From contig NZ_JACHMF010000001.1 in NCBI RefSeq assembly GCF_014204895.1, positions 3,162,001 to 3,226,000 of the forward strand: a stretch of DNA of 64,000 bases, given 5' to 3'. Of this stretch, positions 48,027 through 55,133 are shown in pieces. The notes under the pieces are model-generated. The model had not been told where the DNA came from and did not search any database. It saw only the letters and a list, made by a program, of their open reading frames with translations. The position numbers and the translations under genes are program-made. This stretch comes from Paractinoplanes abujensis. GTDB taxonomy: Bacteria > Actinomycetota > Actinomycetes > Mycobacteriales > Micromonosporaceae. Each line of letters starts with the position of its first letter. Position 1 is the first letter of the stretch.

Positions 48027-49053
48027 ACGCGCTGACGAACAGCAGCGCCATCACGATCGGGTAGCCGTAGTGCGAGTTCAGCTCGGGCATGTGCGTGAAG
48101 TTCATGCCGTAGATGCCGGCGATGGCGGTCGGCAGCGCGGCGATCGCGGCCCATGAGGCGATCTTGCGCATGTCGTTGTTCTGCTCCACGGTCAGCTGGG
48201 CCAGGCGGGCCTGGAGCAGGGCATTGAGCACGTCGTCGAAGGCCACCACCTGCTCGACGGCGGCGGTGTGGTGGTCGGCCACGTCGCTGAAATAGCGGCG
48301 GATCTCCTTGGGCAGCTCCTTGCCGGCCAGCGCGGCCAGCGGGCGCTGCAACGGCAGCACCGCCGCTTTGAACTTCATCAGCTGGCGTTTGAGCTGGTAG
48401 ATCTGCTCGACGGTGACCGGGGTGCCGGGGGCGAACACCTCGGCCTCGGTCAGCTCGATGTCGGTCTGCAGGGCGGCCGCGATGTCGACGTACGCGTCGA
48501 CCAGCCGGTCCAGGATCGCGTGGACCACCGCCCACGGCCCCTGGGCCAGCGCGCGGGGGTCGGCGCTGAGGTCGGCGCGCAGCGAGCTGAGCTCCATCAC
48601 GGTGCCCTGCCGGACGGTGATCACGAAGTGCGGGCCGGCGAAGAGCCGGACGAACCCGGTGCTGACGATCTCGCTGGTCGCCGTGAGCCGCTCGTGCTCG
48701 ACGTACTGCGCGGCCCGGACGACGAAGAACATCACGTCCTCGTACCGCTCGATCTTGACCCGCTGCTCGCGGTGCAGGATGTCCTCGACGGCCAGCGGGT
48801 GCAGCCCGAACACCTCGGCCACCCGGCTCAGCGCGGCCTCGGTGGGCTCGTGCAGGCCCAGCCAGACGAACGCGCCCTCCTGCTCCCGGGCCCGCGCGTA
48901 GAGCCCGGCCAGGTCGGCCGCGGGCCCCGGGTCCTCGACGGCGATCCCGTCGACGAACAGCCCGCAGCCGACGATCGCCGTGTGATCGGCCCGCCCGCGG
49001 CCCACCGGCCGCGGCGGCTGCCAGGTGCGTCGGCCGTCCACGATCCCCCTCAC
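47986..49053 (-). CDS. corA: CorA-family divalent metal transporter
   Basis: A 355-residue transporter. The large N-terminal cytoplasmic domain contains WLGLHEPTEAALSRVAEVFG and HPLAVEDILHREQRVKIERY, both typical of CorA. The two C-terminal membrane helices are joined by the signature YGMNF that forms the pore mouth. It probably carries Mg2+ (or Co2+/Ni2+). The start is GTG at 49053; a few codons of uncertainty remain at the N-terminus. The end overlaps the convergent hypothetical gene. Confidence 0.88.
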   Translation of the reverse strand: MRGIVDGRRTWQPPRPVGRGRADHTAIVGCGLFVDGIAVEDPGPAADLAGLYARAREQEGAFVWLGLHEPTEAALSRVAEVFGLHPLAVEDILHREQRVKIERYEDVMFFVVRAAQYVEHERLTATSEIVSTGFVRLFAGPHFVITVRQGTVMELSSLRADLSADPRALAQGPWAVVHAILDRLVDAYVDIAAALQTDIELTEAEVFAPGTPVTVEQIYQLKRQLMKFKAAVLPLQRPLAALAGKELPKEIRRYFSDVADHHTAAVEQVVAFDDVLNALLQARLAQLTVEQNNDMRKIASWAAIAALPTAIAGIYGMNFTHMPELNSHYGYPIVMALLFVSAFTLHRLLRRAGWL

Positions 49054-49284
49054 CCCCGCCCGGAGCCTACTGCGCCCGGGTGACGCCTCAGCCGGGCAGG
49101 ACCAGCTCGGCCAGGCGCTCGATCTCGTCCGGGTCGTCGGTCGCGGGGTGCAGGATCCGCTCGTCGCCGCCGATGTGCCTCGTCGCCGAGACCGGCCGCG
49201 ATTCACCCGTGCTGCGCGAACTGCTCCGCAACGCCCACGCGATCGGTGACTACTGCGGGGCGCCGCCCAAGATCGCAGGTGCGG
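49054..49284. other. Intergenic region with a possible gene fragment
   Basis: On the minus strand 49088-49180 reads RHIGGDERILHPATDDPDEI, ERLAELVLPG and stop, with gene-like codon use but no visible start or domain; it could be the end of a decayed gene. On the plus strand 49200-49289 reads DSPVLRELLRNAHAIGDYCG and APPKIAGAV. Neither is recognisable. No hairpin of note. Confidence 0.3.
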
Positions 49285-49290
49285 TATAAC
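49285..49290 (+). promoter_or_regulatory. -10 box for a probably leaderless trkH transcript
   Basis: TATAAC ends 6 bp before the ATG at 49297. Transcription would begin at or next to the start codon, giving a leaderless mRNA, which is common in actinobacteria. No Shine-Dalgarno sequence precedes the ATG, in agreement. Confidence 0.55.
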
Positions 49291-49296
49291 TGCCTG

Positions 49297-50634
49297 ATGC
49301 GCTCCGCCCGTCCGCACCCGGCGCGGACCGTGACGGTGGCGTTCCTGGGCGCGGTCATGGTCGGCACGGCGATCCTGCTGCTGCCGGTGTCCCGGGCCGG
49401 GCCGGAGTCGCCGTCACTGCTGACCGCGTTCTTCACCGCCACCTCGGCCATCACCACCTCCGGCATGACGGTGGTCGACACGGCCACGTACTGGTCCGAT
49501 TTCGGGCACGTGCTGCTGGCCGTGCTGACCCAAGCCGGCGGATTCGGGATCACCACGATCGCGACGCTGGCCGGCCTGCTCGTGTCGCAGCGGCTGGGGC
49601 TGCGGGGCCGGATGATGACCGGGGTCGAGACCAACACCGGGCTGGCCCACGGCGACGTGCGGCAGGTGCTCGTGCTGGCCGCGATCGTCATGTTCGCGAG
49701 CGAGACCGTGATCGCCACGATCTTCGCCACCCGGCTTCACCTGGCCTACGACGTACCGCTGGGTCAGGCGATCGGGGAAGGCGTGTTCAACGCCGTCCAA
49801 GCGTTCAACAACTGCGGCTTCTCGCTGCGCAGCGACGGGCTGACCAGCTTCGTCAGCGACTGGTGGGTCTGCGTCCCGCTGACCCTGGGCGTGATCGTCG
49901 GCGGCATCGGCGTGCCCGTGCTCTACGAGATCGGCCGGCAGACGCGCCGCCCGGCCGCCTGGACGACCCACACCAGGCTCACCGTGGGCGGCACGCTGGT
50001 GCTGCTCGTGGCCGGCTTCGTCGCGGTGCTGGGCTTCGAGTGGGGCAACGACGAGACGCTGGGGCCGCTCGGCGTACCGGGGAAGATCCTCGCGGCCTTC
50101 GTGCAGGGCACGATCCCCCGTTCCGGCGGCTTCAACACGGTCGACTTCGGCGCGGTGAACGAGGACACGTCGGCCATCATCGTCGGTCTGATGTTCATCG
50201 GCGGCGGCAGCGCGAGCACCGCCGGCGGCATCAAAGTGACGACGTTCTTCCTGCTCGCGTACGTGATCTGGACCGAGGTGCGGGGCGAACACGACGTCGT
50301 CATCGGGCGCCGCCGCATCGCCGAAGCCACCCAGCGCCAAGCCACGGCGGTCGCCCTGCTCGGCGTGGCCACCGTCGCCACCGGCACGCTGGTGCTGCTG
50401 GCCATGACCGACGGGGTGCCGTTCGACCGGGCCCTGTTCGAGGTCATGTCGGCCTTCAGCACCAGCGGCCTGACCACCGGGCTCACCGCCGAACTGACCA
50501 CCGCCGGGCAGCTCGTGCTGAGTGCGATGATGTTCATCGGCCGGGTCGGAACGGTCGCCGTGGCGTCCGCGCTGGCCCTCAACACCCGGCACCGCTTGTA
50601 CCGCTATCCCGAGGAGCGACCCATCGTTGGCTGA
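49297..50634 (+). CDS. trkH: TrkH/KtrB-type potassium transporter membrane subunit
   Basis: A 445-residue K+ transporter subunit with four membrane-pore-membrane repeats. The selectivity-filter glycines are visible in each: TSAITTSGMT, FNNCGFSLRSDG, IPRSGGFNTVDF and FSTSGLTTGL. The intramembrane loop GGGSASTAGGIKVTT is the characteristic gate region of the third repeat. It imports potassium with the TrkA/KtrA gating ring encoded next (8-bp overlap). The short N-terminus is more like KtrB than E. coli TrkH. Confidence 0.9.
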   Translation: MRSARPHPARTVTVAFLGAVMVGTAILLLPVSRAGPESPSLLTAFFTATSAITTSGMTVVDTATYWSDFGHVLLAVLTQAGGFGITTIATLAGLLVSQRLGLRGRMMTGVETNTGLAHGDVRQVLVLAAIVMFASETVIATIFATRLHLAYDVPLGQAIGEGVFNAVQAFNNCGFSLRSDGLTSFVSDWWVCVPLTLGVIVGGIGVPVLYEIGRQTRRPAAWTTHTRLTVGGTLVLLVAGFVAVLGFEWGNDETLGPLGVPGKILAAFVQGTIPRSGGFNTVDFGAVNEDTSAIIVGLMFIGGGSASTAGGIKVTTFFLLAYVIWTEVRGEHDVVIGRRRIAEATQRQATAVALLGVATVATGTLVLLAMTDGVPFDRALFEVMSAFSTSGLTTGLTAELTTAGQLVLSAMMFIGRVGTVAVASALALNTRHRLYRYPEERPIVG

Positions 50635-51295
50635 GGACATCGCACAGGACGACAACATCGTCGTGATCGGGCTGGGCCGGTTCGGCGGGCAGGTGGCCGA
50701 CTCGCTGCTGCAACTCGGCCACGAGGTGCTCGGCGTCGACGAGAACCCCGAACTGGTGCAGCAGTGGTCGGACAAACTGACCCACGTCGTGCAGGCCGAC
50801 TCCACCGACGAGGACGCGTTGCTGCAGGTCGGCATCAAGGAATTCACGCGCGCCGTGGTCGGCATCGGCAACGACATCGAAGCCAGCGTGCTGACCGTGC
50901 TTACCCTGCACGAACTGGGCATCCGCGAGATCTGGGCCAAGGCCGTCTCGGCCAAGCACGGCCGCATCCTGCGCTCCGTCGGCGCCCACCACGTCATCTA
51001 CCCCGAGGCCACGATGGGCGAACGGGTGGCCAATCTGATCGCCAGCCGCATGCTCGACTTCATCGCGTTCGACGACGGCTTCGCCATCGCCAAGACCCGC
51101 GCCCCGCGTCACGCGGCCGGCCGCACCCTGGCCGACCTGGCCGTGCGCACCCAATACGGCATCACGGTCGTCGGCATCAAAACCCACGGCACCGACTTCC
51201 TGTACGCCGCCCCCGAGACGGTCGTGCCCGAGAACGCCGAACTGGTGGTGGCGGGCAGCACCGAACTCGTCCAGAAGTTCGCCGCCACCACCTGA
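50627..51295 (+). CDS. trkA: TrkA/KtrA-type potassium transport regulatory subunit
   Basis: A 222-residue RCK protein. The nucleotide-binding Rossmann motif is GLGRFGGQVA (about 15-24), the acidic strand end GVDENP, and the RCK_C domain covers about 140-220 (LADLAVRTQYGITVVGIKTH). It forms the octameric ring that gates the TrkH/KtrB pore in response to nucleotides. The start is TTG at 50627, overlapping trkH by 8 bp; no ATG or GTG lies before the Rossmann motif. Confidence 0.9.
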   Translation: MAEDIAQDDNIVVIGLGRFGGQVADSLLQLGHEVLGVDENPELVQQWSDKLTHVVQADSTDEDALLQVGIKEFTRAVVGIGNDIEASVLTVLTLHELGIREIWAKAVSAKHGRILRSVGAHHVIYPEATMGERVANLIASRMLDFIAFDDGFAIAKTRAPRHAAGRTLADLAVRTQYGITVVGIKTHGTDFLYAAPETVVPENAELVVAGSTELVQKFAATT

Positions 51296-51387
51296 AAGCA
51301 ATCAGCCGAAGACGCTCGCAGCGAACTCGTCAGGGGCGCCGCGCGGTGGATCGGCGCCCGTCAAGGACTGACATCGGAGCTGAGACA

Positions 51388-51597
51388 GTGGACCCGACGC
51401 TGCAGGCGGTCCGGAACCATTCCATCGACGTATGGCTCGACGACGCCTTCGCGTCTGCCCCGGAAGGCACAAGGATGCTCGCGGGTCTTCAGAACCTCTA
51501 CGAATACTTCGAGCTCTTCCCGGACGGTGCGGCGCTTGAAGAAGCGATCCTCGCGCGGCTGTCCGAATCCCCGGACTTGTTCGACGACGGCGAATAA
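51388..51597 (+). CDS. Small acidic hypothetical protein
   Basis: A 69-residue acidic protein (VDPTLQAVRNHSIDVWLDDA, with a tail SESPDLFDDGE). No recognised domain. GTG start at 51388; the frame is open upstream but without gene-like sequence. It lies 4 bp before the next gene, so the pair is probably one transcript. It could be an immunity-type or partner protein, but there is no evidence for this. Confidence 0.5.
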   Translation: MDPTLQAVRNHSIDVWLDDAFASAPEGTRMLAGLQNLYEYFELFPDGAALEEAILARLSESPDLFDDGE

Positions 51598-51601
51598 GAA
51601 T

Positions 51602-52183
51602 ATGGGTGTGCTGTGGCGCGACGTGCTGGTTTCTGATCATGTTGTGGGTAGTGATGGGCTCACCGCCGAGGTCGGCGGCGTCGTGGAGATGTCGCTGCAC
51701 CTGCACTGCCGGGAGCTGACGCTGCTGGGTAAGGACGAGCCGCCGGGGCCGCGGGTGCCGGAGGGCTACGGCGAGCCGGGGCAGCGGTGGGTTCAGGACC
51801 TCGTGGGCCAGGTTGCCGAGGGGCGCAGCGGCATCTGGGCGGACGGCTGGGTGCTCGACGTCGACGGTCTCGCCCTCTACGTCGACGGGACAGCTGTGCC
51901 GGAGCCGGGCGGCTGGGTGCGGGCGACCGGCGAGCTCAGCATCGCCGAGGCCTACGAGACGGACGCGTTCGAGCCCGGGGAGGAGCTGGTGCGCAAGGCC
52001 GAGCGGTCGTGGCTGGTCCGCCGGATCGTTCGCGTCGACAGGCAGTCGGGCGGGCCGGGGGCACGGCATCGGACACGCCACGTCGAGGTCGACGTCATGC
52101 GTTTCGGCCCGGGCCGGCGCCGTGGTGGCTGGTGGACGGTCGGTTATCTGCTCGATCTGGACGGAGCGGCGGCGGCCCCCTGA
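51602..52183 (+). CDS. Hypothetical protein, function unknown
   Basis: A 193-residue soluble protein rich in beta-type segments (GVVEMSLHLHCRELTLLGKD, and WADGWVLDVDGLALYVDGT) and with a basic C-terminal third ending GYLLDLDGAAAAP. No signal peptide, membrane helix or known motif is seen. It follows the small acidic gene at once. ATG 51602 is preceded by an AT-rich GAATAAGAAT rather than a strong ribosome site. Confidence 0.55.
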   Translation: MGVLWRDVLVSDHVVGSDGLTAEVGGVVEMSLHLHCRELTLLGKDEPPGPRVPEGYGEPGQRWVQDLVGQVAEGRSGIWADGWVLDVDGLALYVDGTAVPEPGGWVRATGELSIAEAYETDAFEPGEELVRKAERSWLVRRIVRVDRQSGGPGARHRTRHVEVDVMRFGPGRRRGGWWTVGYLLDLDGAAAAP

Positions 52184-52194
52184 CCGCCGCCGCT
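52165..52194. terminator. Hairpin between convergent genes
   Basis: AGCGGCGGCGG (52165-52175) and CCGCCGCCGCT (52184-52194) form a perfect 11-bp stem with an 8-base loop that contains the stop codon of the upstream gene. It probably ends transcription from both directions. Confidence 0.7.
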
Positions 52195-52201
52195 GCGCCG
52201 G

Positions 52202-53227
52202 TCAGTCGCGGGTCAGGACGACCTTGCCGGTGACGGTGCCCGATTCGGCCAGGGCCATCGCCTCGGCGGCGCGGCTCAGGGGCAGCGTGGCGGCGATCTG
52301 CGGGGTGATCACGCCGTCCGCCAGCAGGCCGAATACCGAGGTCAAGTCCTCGGACAGCCGCTCGCGGAACGTGGCGATTCTCCGGTGACCGGCCCAGAAA
52401 TTGTAGAACTTGGCGCTTTTGCCGTTGGGCGAGTTGTTCCACATGAACAGCTGGGAGAACAGCTTCATGTAGGCCAGTTGCGCCGAGCCGGGCTCGTCCT
52501 TGATGGACGCGATGCCGTACGAGACCAGAGTTCCGCGTTTGTGCAGCAGGTGCCACGACTCTTTGAGGCCTTCGCCGCCCACGTGGTCGAAGACGGCGTC
52601 GGCACCGTTGGGAACGAGGTCGGCGATGCGGCGGGCCATGTCGGGGTCGCGGTAGTCGACCGGGGCCGCCCCGAGCTTCTCGACCGCGGTGTGGTGCCGT
52701 GACGACGCCGTGCCGATGACGCGGATGCCGGCGTGCCGGGCCAGCTGCACGAGGGTGGAGCCGACGCCGCCGTTGGCGCCGAGGACGACAATCGTTCCCC
52801 CCGTACGCACCTCGGCCACCCGGAACAGCATCTGCCACGCGGTGACGCCGTTGACGACCACGGTCTCGGCCGCGGCCGGGTCGATGCCGTCGGGCACGGC
52901 GACCAGGTCGGCCGCGTCGACCGGCACGTGGCTGGCCCACGCGCCGACCTTGGTGACCGCGGCGTACCGGCGCCCGGTCAGGCCGGTGGCCACGCCGGGG
53001 CCGACGGCGGCCACGGTGCCGACGACGTCGTAGCCGGGGACGAACGGGAACGGGGGCTGGCCGTAGTACTTGCCGCGGCGCATCTGCTGCTCGGCGAACG
53101 AGACCCCGGTGGCCTCGGTGTGCAGCACGACCTGGCCGGGACCGGGTGCGGGCAGGTCCCGCGTACGGACCTGCAGCCCGTCGGGGGCCACGAGGCCGGG
53201 CAGAACGATTTCGGTCGCGAGGGTCAC
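52202..53227 (-). CDS. Zinc-free quinone-oxidoreductase-like alcohol dehydrogenase
   Basis: A 341-residue medium-chain dehydrogenase/reductase. It has the N-terminal GroES-like domain (VSFAEQQMRRGKYYGQPPFP, FVPGYDVVGTV) and the NADPH-binding VVLGANGGVGSTLVQLA. Catalytic and structural zinc cysteines are absent, as in quinone oxidoreductases. GTG start at 53227, 35 bp after the multicopper oxidase stop on the same strand, so perhaps co-transcribed with it. The substrate is unknown. Confidence 0.85.
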   Translation of the reverse strand: MTLATEIVLPGLVAPDGLQVRTRDLPAPGPGQVVLHTEATGVSFAEQQMRRGKYYGQPPFPFVPGYDVVGTVAAVGPGVATGLTGRRYAAVTKVGAWASHVPVDAADLVAVPDGIDPAAAETVVVNGVTAWQMLFRVAEVRTGGTIVVLGANGGVGSTLVQLARHAGIRVIGTASSRHHTAVEKLGAAPVDYRDPDMARRIADLVPNGADAVFDHVGGEGLKESWHLLHKRGTLVSYGIASIKDEPGSAQLAYMKLFSQLFMWNNSPNGKSAKFYNFWAGHRRIATFRERLSEDLTSVFGLLADGVITPQIAATLPLSRAAEAMALAESGTVTGKVVLTRD

Positions 53228-53262
53228 TGCTTCGTCTTCTTTCTGGACCAGGGGGGAGGTCG

Positions 53263-55065
53263 TCACTCGGGAAGCTGGTCCTCGTCCGAGTACGGGGTGG
53301 TGACGCCCGTGTAGGCGAGATGCATGACCATCCCGTTGGCGCCGTGCTGGAAGTTGTGGCAGTGGTCCATCCAGATGCCGGAGTTGTCGGCCACGAACGC
53401 GATCTCGTACACCTGGCCGGGGCCCACGTTGAGCGTGTCGGTCCACCACGGGCTGCCGGTCGCGGGTTCGCCGTTGCGCGAGAGCACCCGTACGCGGTGG
53501 CCGTGCAGATGGAACGGGTGGTTGATGATGCTGCGGCTGGCGATCCGCATCGTGACCCGATCGCCCCGCGTGACCTGCAGCGACGGTACGGCCGGGTACA
53601 GGCGGCCGTTGATCAGGCTGCTCACGTAGCTCAGCCGGCCCTGACTGAACCCGAACCCGTCGTCCAGGCGCAGGTCGTACGTCCGCTGGTACGACTCGGC
53701 GGGCGGGGGTGAGCCGGACCCGTACGAGAGGGGGTCGAACTGCCCGCCGGCGCCGCCCGGCGCCGGTCCGCCGGAGCCGAACGTGAGGGACGTGCCGGCC
53801 AGGGCGGCCGTGACCGGTCCGGCCGGCATCGTGAACGTCACGTCGTACCGGCCGCCCGCGGCCAGCGTGAGCGTGGTCCCGGGTTCGAGCGGGGTGGCGC
53901 CGGAGACCGTGTTGCCGTCGATGGCGGCCACCCGGAACGGCGTACCGGACACCTGGATCTGCTGGGGCTCCTCCGAGCTGTTGATCGCGCGCAGACGCAC
54001 GTTCTGCCCGGCCGTGGCGGCCTGGACGGCGGGCCGGTCGTCACGGTCGAGGGCGGTGACGTCGCCGCCGGGCCCGGGCCAGGCGTGGGTGAAGACCGTG
54101 CGCCCGAGCTCGCCGGCGGCCGGGCCGTCCTCCACGATCAGGGCGCCGAACAGGCCTTTCTTGACGTTGAGGAGCCCGTCGCGGTGGGTGTGATACCAGA
54201 ACGTGCCGGCCCGGCCGGGGATGAACCGGTAGACGTGGCGGCCGCCGGGCGGGACGGCGTTCTGGGTCACGCCGGGCACACCGTCCTCGGCGTTGGGCAC
54301 GTCCACGCCGTGCCAGTGCACGGTCACGCCCTCCGCGACATCCGTGTTGACCAGCGTCACTTCGAGGAGCTGGCCCTTGCGCACGCGGATCTCGGGACCC
54401 GGCGACGTGCCGTTGAAGCTCAGCCCGTCCACTGTCGCGCCCGACGCCAGGCGCACCTGGGTGCGGGCCGCGGTCAGCGTCATCCGTACGGCCGGGGTCT
54501 GCTCTCGCGGCCCGGTGAGCTGCTCGACGCTGAGCTGCCCGGAACCGCCGTGGTCGTGACCGGACGCCGCGGCGTCGGCCTGCCCCGCCAGCACGAGCGT
54601 GGTGGCCGGCACCAGCAGGAAAGCCGTGGTCAACCAGGGCAGACGGGACAGCCGGGAACGCGACTCACGCCAGCGGACGACCGCGATCGACAGCCCGGCG
54701 ATGGCCGCCAGCGCCGCCACCGAACCGGCCAGCACCAGCGGTGTGTCCTGCGGGGCGAACGGCGCCAGCAGCCACCACACCGCCAGCACGGAGCCCGCCG
54801 CGGCGACGTGCGCGGTCGTCCGGCTCGGCCGCCACACCGCCCAGGCCGCGGGCAGCACCGCCAGCGGCACCTGCACGCCGAGCCGGGTGTCGGCCAGCAG
54901 CAGACCGCCGGTCACCAGCAGCAGGACAGCGGCGAGCAGACGCCCCGCGGCCAGCCCGGCCAGGAGGAACAGCCGGCGGCGGGTGGCCTTGACGCCGGCC
55001 ACGGGCGCGGCCACCAGGGTCAGGACCGCCAGCGTGAGGTCGGCATAGATCAGAATTGCTTGCAC
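53263..55065 (-). CDS. Membrane-anchored multicopper oxidase
   Basis: A 600-residue protein. The first about 170 residues carry four or five membrane helices; a His-rich stretch (SGHDHGGSG) leads to an exterior multicopper oxidase. All copper ligand groups are present: HWHG, WYHTH, HPFHLHGH and HCHNFQHG. It should oxidise Cu(I), metals or phenols with O2. The membrane module is of the kind seen in some actinobacterial copper oxidases. Start GTG at 55065. No copper-responsive regulator is adjacent. Confidence 0.88.
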   Translation of the reverse strand: MQAILIYADLTLAVLTLVAAPVAGVKATRRRLFLLAGLAAGRLLAAVLLLVTGGLLLADTRLGVQVPLAVLPAAWAVWRPSRTTAHVAAAGSVLAVWWLLAPFAPQDTPLVLAGSVAALAAIAGLSIAVVRWRESRSRLSRLPWLTTAFLLVPATTLVLAGQADAAASGHDHGGSGQLSVEQLTGPREQTPAVRMTLTAARTQVRLASGATVDGLSFNGTSPGPEIRVRKGQLLEVTLVNTDVAEGVTVHWHGVDVPNAEDGVPGVTQNAVPPGGRHVYRFIPGRAGTFWYHTHRDGLLNVKKGLFGALIVEDGPAAGELGRTVFTHAWPGPGGDVTALDRDDRPAVQAATAGQNVRLRAINSSEEPQQIQVSGTPFRVAAIDGNTVSGATPLEPGTTLTLAAGGRYDVTFTMPAGPVTAALAGTSLTFGSGGPAPGGAGGQFDPLSYGSGSPPPAESYQRTYDLRLDDGFGFSQGRLSYVSSLINGRLYPAVPSLQVTRGDRVTMRIASRSIINHPFHLHGHRVRVLSRNGEPATGSPWWTDTLNVGPGQVYEIAFVADNSGIWMDHCHNFQHGANGMVMHLAYTGVTTPYSDEDQLPE

Positions 55066-55133
55066 CGCACCACGGTGCGGCCCGGCCCCTCCCGGCCGCG
55101 TCGGCAACTGTTGCCTATTGCTGCCCGTACGGG

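Noticed and set aside
49054..49296. A functional gene between corA and trkH
   Set aside because: Two short gene-like fragments on opposite strands have no complete frame with a start, ribosome site or known domain.
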